Notes: generated from the letters alone by a model not told the origin. A stretch of DNA of 64,000 bases from Frigoribacterium sp. MEB024 (GCF_000878135.1 NZ_JXQZ01000028.1:1-64000); one strand, 5' to 3'; counted from the stretch's first letter, positions 25,501 to 36,194 are shown. Numbers and translations: made by a program.

Positions 25501-28003
25501 CGGTGCCCGAGAAGCCCGGTGTCGGCGTGTAGTCGAACTCGCCGTTCGGGGCGAGGGTCGCGGTGCCGTGCTGCGGGCCGGTCACGATCGCGGCGCTGAG
25601 GCCGGTGCCGAGGTCGTTGCCGAGGACGCCGGGACCGTCGACGTGCGCGTTGCCACCCGCGACGACGGTGACGGTGTCGTCGACGGCCTTCGGGGCGACG
25701 GCGACGGTGGCGGTGCCGGTGCTCGTCACGCCGTTCGCGTCGGTCAGCGTGTAGGTGAAGGTGTCGGTGCCCGAGAAGCCCTTCGCCGGCGTGTAGACGT
25801 ACGAGCCGTCGGGGTTGACGACGACGGTGCCGTTCGTCGGGCCCGTGGCGAGCGCGGCCTCGAGGGGACCGCTGCCCCCGTCGTTGCTGAGCAGTCCACG
25901 CCCGGCGGGCACGTCGAGGGGCGAGCCCGCGACGGCGTCGGCGGTGTCGGCCGAGGCGCGCGGCGCGACGGTCACGGTCACCGTGCCGGTGTCGGTGCCG
26001 CCCTTGCCGTCGGTGACGGTGTAGTCGAAGGTGTCGGTGCCCGAGAAGTCGTTCGCCGGCGTGTAGATCACGTCGCCCGCGGGGGTGACCGACGCGGTGC
26101 CGTGGCCCGGCGTCGAGACGGCGGTGACCTCCAGGTCGATGCCGTCGTCGTTCGCGGTCAGGGCGCTGCCGGTGATGGTCGTCGGGGTGCCCGCGACCGC
26201 GGTGGCCGTGTCGTCGACGGCGGTGGGCAGCACGGTGAGCGTCACGGTGCTCGTGGTGCTCCGGCCTTCGGCGTCGGTCGCCGTGTAGGTGAACGTGTCG
26301 GTGCCCGAGAAGCCGTCCGCGGGGACGTACCGGAACGAGCCGTCACGGCCGAGCACGAGGGAGCCGTGCGAGGGTCCGGTCGCGACGGCGGCGTTCAGCC
26401 CGGTGCCGGAGTCGTTCGTCAGCACGCCCGAGGAGGCGTCGACCACGAGGGCCTGGCCGGCGCGAGCCGTCGCGACGTCGTCGCTGCTGGCCGGGGTGAC
26501 GGTGATCGTGACCGTCGAGGTCGACGTGCCACCGCCTCCGTCGGTCGTCGTGTACTGGAAGGTGTCGGTGCCCGAGAAGCCCTTCGCGGGCGTGTAGGTG
26601 TACGAGCCGTCGGCCGCGACGGTGGCCTGGCCGTTCGCCGGCTGCGTGTTCGACGTGACGGTCAGGTCGGTCCCCGCGTCGTTGGCGAGGACGCCGGGTG
26701 CGCCGACCGTCAGGGTGGTGCCGGAGGCGGTGGTCCCGGTGTCGTCGGAGGCTGCGGCCGACGCGGCGGCCACGGTGTTCGTGAACGTGCAGACGACGTC
26801 GGTGCCGTCGGCGCTGGTCGCGGCCGGGAACGTGAACTGAGCGGTGTTGCCCGAACCCGAGGCGACGGTCGCGTCGTCGTTGACGTTCGCACAGCGGTAC
26901 GTCGTCGAGTAGTCGGCCAGGCGCGTCGTGCTGTTGCCCGCCGACTGCGAGACGGTGTACGTGCGCGCGGGGATGGCGAGTGCGGCGCCGGCCTTCTGGG
27001 CCTGCACGCCCTTCGCGGTGCCCGAGGTCGTCGCGGTGGAGGGCGACGACAGGTTTCCGCCGTCGACCTTGAGGGCGAACTGGTCGCTCGACTTCCACCG
27101 GCCGACGACGTCCGCCTTGCCGGCCAGGGTGTTGGCGTAGTTGCAGCTCGCGAGGTCGGTGTACGAGGCGATGTTGCTGATCGCCGGCGTGGTCATGCGG
27201 CTGACCTCGGCACCCGAGCTCGAGTCGAGCTTGATGATCTGCATGCCGGACGAGACGTAGAGGTAGCCGTCGGACGAGAACGCGATGCCCGGGCTGTTGG
27301 TGCCGGTGGGCAGGTCGGTCAGCTTGGTGGCGGCGAGCGAGGTGGTGCCGGCCGTGGTCGGGATCGTCTCGTCGTTGAGGCGGTAGACCGCGTTGCTCGC
27401 CACGACGAAAAGCAGCCCCTGCGTGCTGAAGGCGAAGTCGCCGTTGCCGGCTTGCAGGCCGGGGATGCGACCGACGACGCCGATCTTGTCACCGGTCTTG
27501 GGGTCGTAGGCCGAGATCGTGGCCGGGTCGCCACCGGTCGCGTAGTAGTAGATGCCGGTGACCGGGTTGACCGCACCGCGCAGCGTCGAGGCGGGGGCGC
27601 CCGACGGGTTGGCGTTGGCGACGGTCGTGACCGCACCGGCCGCCGAGTCGTAGCGCGCGAGCGTGTTGCCGTTCGAGTTGTTCGCCTGGCCGTTGGTGAA
27701 GGCGTAGGCGTCGAGGCCGTTGCGTCCGACGCCGAGACCGTTGTTCGCGGGCGAGAACGGCGTGGCCGACCCGGCGATCACGTCGGACACCGTGTTCGCG
27801 GCGACGTTGATCGCGACGAACTGGCCCTGGCCGGCCGTCGCGTAGATCGTGTTCTGGTCGCACGAGAGCGCTGCGGCGGCGTGCGCCGGTGCCGGCGCGA
27901 CGGCCTGCGTCACGGCGACGGCCGCGAGCACGGAGGCGGTGGCGAAGGCCGCGAACGAGAGGGCACGACGGCGGGGGCGCACGGAGGCGCGGAGAAGCGA
28001 CAT
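22568..28003 (-). CDS. Giant repetitive surface protein with LAFTG sorting signal
   Basis: 1,811 residues. Signal peptide 1 to about 43 (ending AHAAAAL). Residues about 45-295 look like a beta-propeller (repeated IYATAGQGQFVAIN-like strands, DUF6923-type). About 300-415 is a beta-sandwich ending DVVCTFTNTV. From about 418, 14 tandem 85-90-residue cadherin/Big-type repeats follow (core: GVLxNDxGTGL, then DGSYxYTPAxGFSGTDTFxYTxTD), then a divergent CshA-type repeat (about 1650-1760). The C-terminus has LAFTG (1768-1772), a hydrophobic helix and an Arg-rich tail, a class E/LAXTG-like sortase signal. It is probably a cell-wall adhesin or matrix protein. The ATG is placed by the signal peptide; GAGGAC lies about 11 bases upstream. 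Confidence 0.88.
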   Translation of the reverse strand: MSLLRASVRPRRRALSFAAFATASVLAAVAVTQAVAPAPAHAAAALSCDQNTIYATAGQGQFVAINVAANTVSDVIAGSATPFSPANNGLGVGRNGLDAYAFTNGQANNSNGNTLARYDSAAGAVTTVANANPSGAPASTLRGAVNPVTGIYYYATGGDPATISAYDPKTGDKIGVVGRIPGLQAGNGDFAFSTQGLLFVVASNAVYRLNDETIPTTAGTTSLAATKLTDLPTGTNSPGIAFSSDGYLYVSSGMQIIKLDSSSGAEVSRMTTPAISNIASYTDLASCNYANTLAGKADVVGRWKSSDQFALKVDGGNLSSPSTATTSGTAKGVQAQKAGAALAIPARTYTVSQSAGNSTTRLADYSTTYRCANVNDDATVASGSGNTAQFTFPAATSADGTDVVCTFTNTVAAASAAASDDTGTTASGTTLTVGAPGVLANDAGTDLTVTSNTQPANGQATVAADGSYTYTPAKGFSGTDTFQYTTTDGGGGTSTSTVTITVTPASSDDVATARAGQALVVDASSGVLTNDSGTGLNAAVATGPSHGSLVLGRDGSFRYVPADGFSGTDTFTYTATDAEGRSTTSTVTLTVLPTAVDDTATAVAGTPTTITGSALTANDDGIDLEVTAVSTPGHGTASVTPAGDVIYTPANDFSGTDTFDYTVTDGKGGTDTGTVTVTVAPRASADTADAVAGSPLDVPAGRGLLSNDGGSGPLEAALATGPTNGTVVVNPDGSYVYTPAKGFSGTDTFTYTLTDANGVTSTGTATVAVAPKAVDDTVTVVAGGNAHVDGPGVLGNDLGTGLSAAIVTGPQHGTATLAPNGEFDYTPTPGFSGTDTVTYEVTDAAGRTATATVTITVKPVAVDDQATTPNGTTVTTTASAGLLANDLGTGLRVTDHGTPAHGTVTVDADGTWSYTPDAGTSGTDSFEYQVTDAAGQTATARAWVIVGDLAMADQGTATAGRDLTVPAKAGLLSNDRGTGLTAVLDGAPRHGDVTVAKDGSYVYTPAKGFSGTDDFTYTATDAEKQTSTGIVTIVVLPDAVDDTTSTKAGTTVTVAAPGVLGNDLGTDLRAEIVDAPAHGTATIAAGGTISYTPVDGFSGTDQLTYRATDASGGSDVATVTIHVGPIVVDDTPAGGTTADQPLVVDADHGVLANDKGTGLTAAVTDQPKAGTVTMAPDGSYTYTPKPGTSGKDSFGYEVTDGNGQTGTGTVTIVVSPKATPDVATVAAGDRVTVAAPGVLGNDVGTGLTVTAVTPAAHGTATIAPEGTVDYTPAPGFSGDDIVVYTVADRDGGSATATVTVTVTPRALDDRYSTPAGTALSVPAPGLLVNDLGTGLTVTGAGTPAHGTIDTRSNGSFVYTPVAGFSGTDRVEYTVTDSAGRSTKATATIVVGALAVDDAGSTRAGTPLTVDAAHGVLSNDSGSSLTAALDAAPTHGTVDLARDGSYVYTPKTGFSGTDAFTYTATDGEGQTRTGTVTLTVLPTAIDDSASTPADTTLTVAAPGVSGNDLGTGLRVTSTGLAAHGTATIDPSGRLVYTPDAGFSGKDAVTYTVTDRDGGTATATVSITVRVKAVADSGRTIAGKRLVSGRVGGVMRNDDGSALWVALASEPSHGTVALDLDGSYDYMPRAGFVGVDTFDYTATDEAGQTARATVTITVLGAAVAVDDQQRGTTDHAVTVDVTTNDAPTEGATFDRGTVVIVDPATGDGVSALTVPGQGTWTVVDGSVVFTPAKGFDSKASVQYRVTDTAGETVQAVVTVSFPMILSATQLAFTGSASVLGIAAMALLGVALGLALSRRGRRVVGPIRGRRRAE
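23040..26750 (-). repeat. Tandem protein-coding repeats, 14 units of about 265 bp
   Basis: The coding DNA for 14 cadherin/Ig-like modules. Units 2, 7 and 12 resemble each other most (end LTVLPT or VVLPD), as do 6 and 11 (end VxVGxL), 5 and 10, and 3, 8 and 13, so a five-module block appears to have been duplicated. The boundaries are approximate. Confidence 0.75.
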
Positions 28004-28069
28004 GGGCTGGTGATGTCCTCGGGTGGGGGCGTCCGGCCGGGTCGGATCCGGTCGGACGTCGGTCCTGCT

Positions 28070-28135
28070 CGACACGCGGGGGTTCAGGCGCCCGCGTGTC
28101 GCCCCCGACGGGAACGGGGGCTCCACGGAAGTGGA
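28070..28135 (-). promoter_or_regulatory. Structured 5' leader of the surface protein gene
   Basis: Read on the minus strand, three stem-loops follow one another: TCCAC/GTGGA, GCCCCCG/CGGGGGC and CGACACGCGGG/CCCGCGTGTCG (11 perfect pairs, ten-base loop). They lie 67-132 bases before the ATG, downstream of a TATTGT-like -10 around 28145. They could control translation or early termination. Confidence 0.45.
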
Positions 28136-28272
28136 TGTTTCGACAATAAAGCTTCTTGCCTGTCGAGTGGAGTCCCCAGAGCAGGGGTGATTTCGTCCGC
28201 CTTGTGGGGGACATCGGGGTACAAAGGGGCGGGTCAGGGGCGGGTCGAGGGCGGGTCGCGGTGCCGAGGACG

Positions 28273-28289
28273 CGACCCGCGCCTCCTGG
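28273..28289 (-). repeat. Dispersed 16-bp motif copy (reverse)
   Basis: CGACCCGCGCCTCCTGG, just before the 3' end of the MFS gene. Confidence 0.7.
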
Positions 28290-28293
28290 TGTC

Positions 28294-29709
28294 CTAGCGG
28301 CGGGGGCGACGCCCGCGACGGCCCTGGCCGACGGTCGGGATCGACGTCGTGACGACCGCGACCGACGAGGTGATCACCGCGAGCGACGAGGTCGACAGGT
28401 TCGCCTGGGCGTGACCGGTCAGCGGGAACCCGCGTCGGCCCGCGACGATCACGACGAGGCTGATCGCGACGATCGCCGCGGCCGCGAACGGCACCGTGGC
28501 GAGGCCCGACATCCCGTAGACCTGCCCGCCGATCGCGGCACCCGCGGCGATGCCGACGTTCGAGCCGGCGTTGATCAGCGCGCCGGCGATGTCGGGGCTG
28601 ACACCGCCCGTGCGGATCGCGGCGGCCATGAAGAGGGTGCCGGTCGTGCCGTTCGCGGCCATCCACAGGCCGGCGACGACGAAGGTGCCGACGAGCGAGC
28701 CGTGCACCAACGGCAGGGCCGCGAGGGCGCCGATCATCACCGCGACCGCGACGATCAGGGTCTGCCGAGGCGCCCGGTCGACGAACGCGCCGGCCGCGAG
28801 CAGGCCGACCACGCCCGTGCCGCCGAGCACGAGCAGGGCGCCGCCGACGAGGTCCTCGCCGAGGCCGGCCCCGGTCAGGTACGGGCCGATGAAGGTGTAG
28901 ACGACGTAGTGGCCGGCGAAGAGCATGAGGTCGGCCACGACCACGGCGAGCAGCCCCGAGCGCGCCCACGACCGTACCGAGCCGACGTGCGGCGACGATT
29001 CGCCCTGGACGTGCGGCAGGAACAGCGCGGCCACGACGGCCAGCACCGCGGTGGCGACGGCGACCGCGCCCACGGCGGGACGCCAGCCGAGCTGGTCGCC
29101 GACCGTCGTCGCGAGCGGCACGCCCACGACGAAGCCCAGCGAGCTGCCCGAGTAGACGAACGCGATCGCCCGGCCGGCCAGGCGCGGTGGCACGATGCGC
29201 GTCGCGTAGGCCGACGCCACCGAGAAGAAGAGGGCGTGCGCGATGCCGCCGACCACGCGGCCGGTCAGCAACACGCCGAAGCTCGGGGCGAGCGCGACCA
29301 TCAGGTTCGAGGCCGTGTAGCCGACCAGGGTCGTGACGAGCACGGCCTTGCGGGGGAAGCGGGCGGTGGCCCAGGTGAGCGGCAGGGCGAGCGCGGCGAC
29401 GGCCACGGCGTAGACCGTGACGACGACGCCCATGCGCGCCTCGCTCACGCCGAGGTCGGTGCTCATCGTCGAGAGCAGGCCGACCGGGCTCAACTCGGTC
29501 GTGATGGCGAAGAACGTCGCGAGGCCGAGCACGGCGATGCCGACGACGCCCGAGGGGGTCAGGCGGTGCGGCTGGGGCGTGGGGCGGGTGTCGCGCGCAG
29601 GCGTCGACGACGAGCGCGGGGGAGACGCGGCGGCGGGCGTGCGCACGGCGGGCGTGCGCACGGCGGGCGTGCTCGAGGTCTCGGGCGGACGCTGAAGGGT
29701 GTCGGTCAC
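28294..29709 (-). CDS. MFS transporter (sugar efflux/AraJ-like)
   Basis: 471 residues from a GTG at 29709, seven bases after GGAGG. The first 50 residues are Pro/Thr/Ala/Arg-rich with a 5-residue repeat (TPAVRTPAVRTPA). Twelve predicted helices follow, starting GVVGIAVLGLATFFAITTELSPVGLLSTM, typical of the drug-proton antiporter 1 / sugar-efflux group, with the conserved GRVVGGIAHALFFSVASAYA helix. Probably an exporter of sugars, arabinose-like compounds or drugs. A few codons upstream an ATG (29742) is possible but lacks a ribosome binding site. Confidence 0.85.
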   Translation of the reverse strand: MTDTLQRPPETSSTPAVRTPAVRTPAAASPPRSSSTPARDTRPTPQPHRLTPSGVVGIAVLGLATFFAITTELSPVGLLSTMSTDLGVSEARMGVVVTVYAVAVAALALPLTWATARFPRKAVLVTTLVGYTASNLMVALAPSFGVLLTGRVVGGIAHALFFSVASAYATRIVPPRLAGRAIAFVYSGSSLGFVVGVPLATTVGDQLGWRPAVGAVAVATAVLAVVAALFLPHVQGESSPHVGSVRSWARSGLLAVVVADLMLFAGHYVVYTFIGPYLTGAGLGEDLVGGALLVLGGTGVVGLLAAGAFVDRAPRQTLIVAVAVMIGALAALPLVHGSLVGTFVVAGLWMAANGTTGTLFMAAAIRTGGVSPDIAGALINAGSNVGIAAGAAIGGQVYGMSGLATVPFAAAAIVAISLVVIVAGRRGFPLTGHAQANLSTSSLAVITSSVAVVTTSIPTVGQGRRGRRPRR

Positions 29710-29988
29710 GGGATTGCCTCCGGGCCCGTGGCGCGTGCGCATGACGATGATCTCGTCGGGGGCACCGTGGACGTCGGCGGCCGACTCGTGGTCGACCCCG
29801 GTCTGCACGATGCAGCACACTCGTCGCGGGCCATGCTGCTGGCGGGTGGATTGGGGGGATTGCCACTCCACGACGAGGGCGCTCATCCAGTGTGACATGC
29901 CACCCCCGGGGGCTCGCAAGGCCCCCGAACGAGAAACCGAACGACGTTCGCTCGCGGCGAGCGGGCGCTCTTCGCGGCCCGTCGAGGA

Positions 29989-30006
29989 CGAGGAGGCGCG
30001 GGTCGC
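29989..30006 (+). repeat. Dispersed 16-bp motif copy (forward, perfect)
   Basis: CGAGGAGGCGCGGGTCGC in the gap upstream of the glutaredoxin gene, about 25 bases before its -10 box. Confidence 0.75.
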
Positions 30007-30030
30007 GTGTCCGCGCCCCGTCACCGCGCG

Positions 30031-30036
30031 TACCCT
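30031..30036 (+). promoter_or_regulatory. -10 box of a leaderless transcript
   Basis: TACCCT seven bases before the glutaredoxin ATG at 30044. Confidence 0.45.
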
Positions 30037-30043
30037 GGTCGCC

Positions 30044-30292
30044 ATGAGCACCGACACCGCCCCCGACCGCATCCTGATGTTCGGCGCCGAGTGGTGCCGT
30101 GACTGCCGCCGCTCGAAGGCGCTGCTCGACCGCGAGGGTGTGGCCTACGACTACGTCGACCTCGAGGCCGTCGCCGACGGTGCCGATCGTGCCTACGCCG
30201 TCAGCGGTCGTACGCAGATCCCGGTCGTGGTCTTCCCCGACGGCAGCCACCTGGTCGAGCCGACCGACGCCGAGCTCGCCGCCAAGCTCTAG
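30044..30292 (+). CDS. Glutaredoxin-like protein (mycoredoxin type)
   Basis: 82 residues. Thioredoxin fold with the redox motif CRDC in GAEWCRDCRRSK, cis-Pro in TQIPVVVFPDG and the DLEAV strand before it. In actinobacteria such proteins reduce mycothiol mixed disulfides in the cytoplasm. ATG at 30044 has a -10 box seven bases upstream. It is convergent with the DUF6314 gene. Confidence 0.88.
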   Translation: MSTDTAPDRILMFGAEWCRDCRRSKALLDREGVAYDYVDLEAVADGADRAYAVSGRTQIPVVVFPDGSHLVEPTDAELAAKL

Positions 30293-30348
30293 CCCGGCAT
30301 CGCGTCGCCCCGCCACGCGCCTCCGCGCCGCGCCACGCGCCGACCCTC

Positions 30349-30416
30349 CATCCCGCCACGAAGTGAACAACACGCCACGCGAACGTGTGGCGGGTTGTTC
30401 ACTTCGTGGCGGGATG
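30349..30416. terminator. Long perfect palindrome between convergent genes
   Basis: A 23-bp arm at 30349-30371 (contains CCGCCACGAAGTGAACAAC) pairs perfectly with 30394-30416; the 22-base loop contains a nested CGCCAC/GTGGCG stem. It sits after the glutaredoxin gene and its right arm encodes the last six codons and stop of the DUF6314 gene. Probably a bidirectional terminator. Confidence 0.75.
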
Positions 30417-30851
30417 CCCGGCGACGCGCTCGTACGTGGTGAGGGCGTCGTACGACTTCGCCGGGCCGCGCACCGTCCACCGCTCCTCGAACGACGTCGG
30501 CGAGAGCACCCGGGTCTCGACCAGGTAGCTGTCCGGGGCGCACGGGTGGTGCGCCTCCCAGGCCCCCGACCGCAGGTCGAGGTCGACGAAGTGCCGGCCG
30601 TCGGCGAAGCGCAGGTCGAGCGACCCGTCACCCCGGGACGCATAGTCGAGCCGCCGGGTGGCGGGTGTCCGCCGGTCGGCCACGACGAGCTCGCCGGCCT
30701 CGTCGTAGGTCGCCACGAGGTCGGAACCCGCCCGCGCCTCCTCGATGGTCGCCGTCCCGTCGAACCGGGCGTGCTCGCCGGTGCGGTGGTCGTCGATGTC
30801 GCGCGTGACGGCCCATCGGCCGAGCAGCAGCGCCAGCGTCTCAGCCGGCAT
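30399..30851 (-). CDS. DUF6314 family protein
   Basis: 150 residues. LLGRWAVTRDIDDHRTGEHARFDGTATI near the N-terminus, then LVATYDEAGEL, YASRGDGSLDLRFADGRHFVDL and PDSYLVETRVLSPTSFEERWTVRGPAKSY, matching DUF6314, a small cytoplasmic beta-barrel-like family of unknown function. Its start overlaps the end of the RamB-type regulator by 11 bp, so both are one operon. A dispersed-motif copy at 30730-30744 encodes part of TIEEARAGSD. Confidence 0.8.
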   Translation of the reverse strand: MPAETLALLLGRWAVTRDIDDHRTGEHARFDGTATIEEARAGSDLVATYDEAGELVVADRRTPATRRLDYASRGDGSLDLRFADGRHFVDLDLRSGAWEAHHPCAPDSYLVETRVLSPTSFEERWTVRGPAKSYDALTTYERVAGHPATK

Positions 30852-32274
30852 GCCGGTCGAGGAACTCGTAGACCTCGGTGTCCTCGACGCCGGGGAAGGT
30901 GCCGGACGGCAACGGTGCCAGCACGTGCGCGTGCAGGCGGGCGCTGGGCCAGGCCGCGTCGCGCCACCTCGCCGTGAGCCCTGCCGGGGGACGACGGCAG
31001 CACGACTCGTCCGGGCAGGTCGAGGTCTCGCGACGCTCGGTGTCGCGTCCGCGGAACCACTTCGCGTCGGCGAACGGCACGCCCACCGTGATCGAGAACT
31101 CGTCGTGCTCGGTCGTGCCGGTCTGCGACGCCGACCAGAAGGTGCCGGCCGGGGTGTCGTCGTACTGGTAGTGCTCGGTGGTGCGGTTCGTCCGGGCGAA
31201 CGCCGTGCGGGCGGCCCAGTGCCGGCAGACCAGCTGGCCCTCGACGGCCCCGGTGACGTCGGTCGGCAGGGGCAGCCCGTCGTTCTCGGCCGCCTTGGCG
31301 ATCGCTCCGTCGCCCGTCACCCGCAGGAAGTGCATGCGGATGCCGAGGTGCGAGGTCAGCAGGTTGCTCATGCGCATCGCCGCCGCCTCGTGGGTGACGC
31401 CGAAGCCGTCGCGGAAGTCCTCGACCGAGAGGTCGCGTTGTGCCTTGGCCTTCTGCAGTGACTCGACCGCTGCCCTGAGCGGCATGAGGCAGGCCGACGA
31501 GAAGTAGTTGATCTCGAGCCGCTGCTTGAGGAACTCGGCGTAGGTCGAGGGTCGTTCGTGGCCGAGCAGACGGTGCGCCATCGCCTGCAGGGCCAGCGCC
31601 CGCAGGCCGTGACCGCCCGGGATCGAGGCCGGTGGCAGATAGATGCGCCCGTTGGCCAGGTCGATCACCGAGCGGGCCGAGTGCGGCAGGTCCGAGACGT
31701 GCATGATCTCGAGCCCGAGGCTCCGGGCCATGCGGCTCACGCTGCTGTGCGACAGGGCGCCCGAGGTGTGGCCCACGGTGCCGAGCAGGTCGGCCGCCGC
31801 CTCCTCGACGTACGGCAGGTGGGAGTCGCGCCCGCGCATCCAGAGCCGCAGCTCGGTGTTCGCCCGCCGCGCCTCCTCGGGGGTGGCGCTGGCCTCGCTG
31901 TGCCGACGGGCGAGCTCGCGGTGCAGCCCGAGGATCGTCTGCAGCACCGGCGTGCTCATGCCCTTGTTCGCCTTCACGTCGGGCAGGCCGAGAGAGCGGT
32001 ACAGCGACCCGCGCTGCGCCTGCGCCAGCTCGATCTCGAGGGCCGCCCGCTCGCTCGGCGGCTCGGCGGCCAGCAACGTCGCGAGGGGCACGTCGAGGGC
32101 GTCCGACAGCGCTCGGACCAGACCGATCTTGGGTTCGCGACGACCCGTCTCGACGAGCGAGAGCTGACTGGCGCTGACCTCGACCCGAGCCGCGAGCTGA
32201 TCGAGGGTCAGGCCCCGGGTCGTGCGGGCGTGCCGCACCGCCTGGCCGAGCAGCAGGGGGTCGGCGTCGACCAC
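30841..32274 (-). CDS. ramB: RamB-type XRE regulator with short-chain fatty-acyl domain
   Basis: 477 residues. HTH at about 10-65 ([26 protein letters not shown]), a central ImmA/IrrE-like region (contains [32 protein letters not shown]) and a C-terminal DUF2083 domain with conserved Cys (LVCRHWAAR, later a cluster of three Cys). In corynebacteria RamB controls acetate and gluconeogenic carbon genes. Here it is divergent from gapB-pckG, an attractive target. GTG start at 32274 after GAGAGGGG. A dispersed-motif copy (31867-31880) codes TPEEARRAN. Confidence 0.87.
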   Translation of the reverse strand: MVDADPLLLGQAVRHARTTRGLTLDQLAARVEVSASQLSLVETGRREPKIGLVRALSDALDVPLATLLAAEPPSERAALEIELAQAQRGSLYRSLGLPDVKANKGMSTPVLQTILGLHRELARRHSEASATPEEARRANTELRLWMRGRDSHLPYVEEAAADLLGTVGHTSGALSHSSVSRMARSLGLEIMHVSDLPHSARSVIDLANGRIYLPPASIPGGHGLRALALQAMAHRLLGHERPSTYAEFLKQRLEINYFSSACLMPLRAAVESLQKAKAQRDLSVEDFRDGFGVTHEAAAMRMSNLLTSHLGIRMHFLRVTGDGAIAKAAENDGLPLPTDVTGAVEGQLVCRHWAARTAFARTNRTTEHYQYDDTPAGTFWSASQTGTTEHDEFSITVGVPFADAKWFRGRDTERRETSTCPDESCCRRPPAGLTARWRDAAWPSARLHAHVLAPLPSGTFPGVEDTEVYEFLDRHAG

Positions 32275-32409
32275 GGGGCACCCCTCTCGGGAGGTCGTCT
32301 TTGACGAGGGCGAAAGAACACCCGATCTTTACGCATTGGGCATCTGCAGATCAAGGGTGTGGGCGCTCATCGTGGAGAAACACCCCTTTCGACGACGAGA
32401 GAAGAGAAC
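32275..32409. promoter_or_regulatory. Divergent regulatory region ramB / gapB
   Basis: 135 bp. Contains ACACCCGATC and GATCAAGGGTGT as an inverted repeat around a central TTTACGCATTGGGC, and another ACACCCCTTT near the gapB start. A RamB-type operator is possible, but the known corynebacterial consensus is not evident. Confidence 0.35.
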
Positions 32410-33998
32410 ATGGCACCGGCCCCCACCGCCGCGACGGAACCGCTCGACGACACCACCGCCCGGTACGACGACCGCCAGGACGAGTGGGCCGGGCGAGTGG
32501 CGCTCGCCGAGGCGATGATCCCGGTGATCGGTCGGCTGTGGCGTCGAGACGGCGTGGTCGTGTCGATCCACGGACGCAGCCTCCTCGACCGGTCGCCGGT
32601 CGGCGTGCTCAAGCTGCACCGTTTCGCCCGCCAGCTCGACGACCACGTGCTCGATCCCGTCGAGACCCTGAAGGTGCTGCAGCTGCTCGACGGCCTCGAG
32701 CTCGGCCCGGCGTCGATCGACCTCGCCCGGCTGAGCGCCCGGCACCGGGCCGCCCTCGTCGAGCTGCCCGAGAGGTCGCTCGTCGACGTCGTGAACGCCG
32801 AACTCGCCGAGGTGGTCGGACGCCGCGGCGACGGTGGGCCCCCGCCCCGCGACGTCGTGCTCTACGGCTTCGGCCGCATCGGTCGACTCGTCGCACGGCT
32901 GCTGATCGAGCACGCCGGCGAGCGCGGCGGTGCGCGGCTCCGGGCGGTCGTCGTGCGTCGGGGGTCGGCCGACGACCTCGTCAAGCGGGCCAGCTTGCTG
33001 CGGCGCGACTCGATCCACGGCCCGTTCGCGGGCACGATCGTCGTCGACGAGGTGGCCGACACGATCGTGGCGAACGGCACGACGATCCAGGTGATCTACT
33101 CGGACGACCCCGCGACGGTCGACTACGAGCGGTTCGGAATCCGCGACGCGATCGTCGTCGACAACACGGGCCGGTGGCGCGACGAGCCGTCGCTGCGACG
33201 ACACCTGGAGGCGCGGGGCACGTCACGCGTGCTGCTCACGGCCCCCGGGAAGGGCGCGATCCCGAACGTCGTGTTCGGCGTGAACCACGAGACGGCGGGC
33301 GACGACGTCGTGGTCGCCGCGGCGTCCTGCACGACGAACGCGATCACGCCGGTGCTGGCCGTGCTCGACGACCGCTGGGGCGTCGAGTCGGGACACGTCG
33401 AGACCGTGCACGCGGTGACGAACGACCAGAACCTGACGGACAACTTCCACCCCGGCGACCGGCGGGGTCGGTCGGCGTCGCTCAACATGGTGCTGACCGA
33501 GACGGGTGCGGCGAAGGCCGTCGCCAAGGCGTTGCCGCAGCTCGCCGGGCGCCTGACCGGAAGCGCGATCCGCGTGCCCACGGCGGACGTCTCGGTCGCG
33601 GTGCTCAACCTGCGGCTGAGGACGCCCGTCGACCGTGCCGAGCTCAACGCGCACCTGCGTCGGGCCTCGCTCGACTCGCCCCTGCGCCGCCAGATCGACT
33701 ACGTCGAGTCGCCCGAGGTCGCGTCGACGGACTTCGTCGGCTCGCGCCACGCGGGCGTCGTGGACGGGCTCGCGACGGTCGTGTCCGGGGACGGGGACGG
33801 CGACGGGGCGGGCGACCACGGCTCGGGCCGCCGGGTCGTGCTCTACGTCTGGTACGACAACGAGTTCGGCTACAGCTGCCAGGTCGTCCGCCTGCTCGAG
33901 CACCTCGCCGGAGGAACGCCCCCGTCCCTGCCCCGTCCAGCCCGAGCCACCTCAGCACCGACCGACGACCTGCTCGACCTGACCCTGGAGGCCACGCG

Positions 33999-34002
<4 letters not shown>
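32410..34002 (+). CDS. gapB: Glyceraldehyde-3-phosphate dehydrogenase, long GapB type
   Basis: 530 residues, the extended class (about 480 in relatives) with a 160-residue N-terminal domain before the NAD(P)-binding GFGRIGR (about residue 160). The catalytic Cys is in [24 protein letters not shown] marks the C-terminus. A Gly/Asp-rich insert ([14 protein letters not shown]) interrupts the C-terminal part. Enzymes of this class work in the gluconeogenic direction in corynebacteria. Its stop overlaps the pckG start (ATGA). It is divergent from the RamB-type regulator. A dispersed-motif variant lies at 33206-33217. Confidence 0.87.
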
Positions 34003-35930
<1,928 letters not shown>

Positions 35931-35952
35931 CCGCCCGCACGCCTGCCGAGGA

Positions 35953-35998
35953 GTCACGACAGGCCGCTCACGTCCACACCTGAGCGGCGCGTCGTGAC
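35953..35998. repeat. Palindromic element, family B, copy 2
   Basis: GTCACGAC-AGG-CCGCTCA and TGAGCGG-CGC-GTCGTGAC are perfectly complementary arms apart from the three-base bulges, with a ten-base loop. GTCTCGCCGGGC follows, as in copy 1 at 2474-2519. Between convergent pckG and lacI-type genes. Confidence 0.65.
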
Positions 35999-36089
35999 GT
36001 CTCGCCGGGCCCGACGACTCCCGTCGCCCGTGATCAGCGGGTGACGGGGCCGGGGCTCCGCGTCGTGGGGACGCGGGGCCCCCTCGCAC

Positions 36090-36150
36090 CACACCGCGTC
36101 TCGTGCACCGCACCCCGACGAGTCGCGGTGCAGTGCACGAGACGCGGTGC
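36090..36150. repeat. Palindromic element, family A, copy 1
   Basis: 61 bp with 17-bp perfect arms (36092-36108 CACCGCGTCTCGTGCAC; 36133-36149 its complement). 58 of 61 bases match the copy at 57416-57476. It lies between convergent genes, to the right of the family B element. Confidence 0.8.
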
Positions 36151-36194
36151 CGTGCATGACGAGGGTCTCGAGGGCATCTCCGCCGCAGTCGTGC

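Noticed and set aside
23702-28297. Long plus-strand open frames opposite the surface-protein repeats
   Set aside because: Their products are Arg/Gly/Val-rich mirror images of the repeats without any domain; they are antisense shadows of the adhesin gene.
22568-32281. A single minus-strand reading frame of more than 3,000 codons spanning several genes
   Set aside because: Only the part from 28003 down to 22568 has a signal peptide and domains. The upstream part is antisense or out of frame to the MFS, glutaredoxin and RamB genes and lacks conserved sequence; high GC makes stop codons rare.
32301-33998. N-terminal extension of PEPCK across the gapB gene
   Set aside because: PEPCK begins with the ATG at 33999 that overlaps the gapB stop. 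The longer frame is gapB read in the wrong phase.
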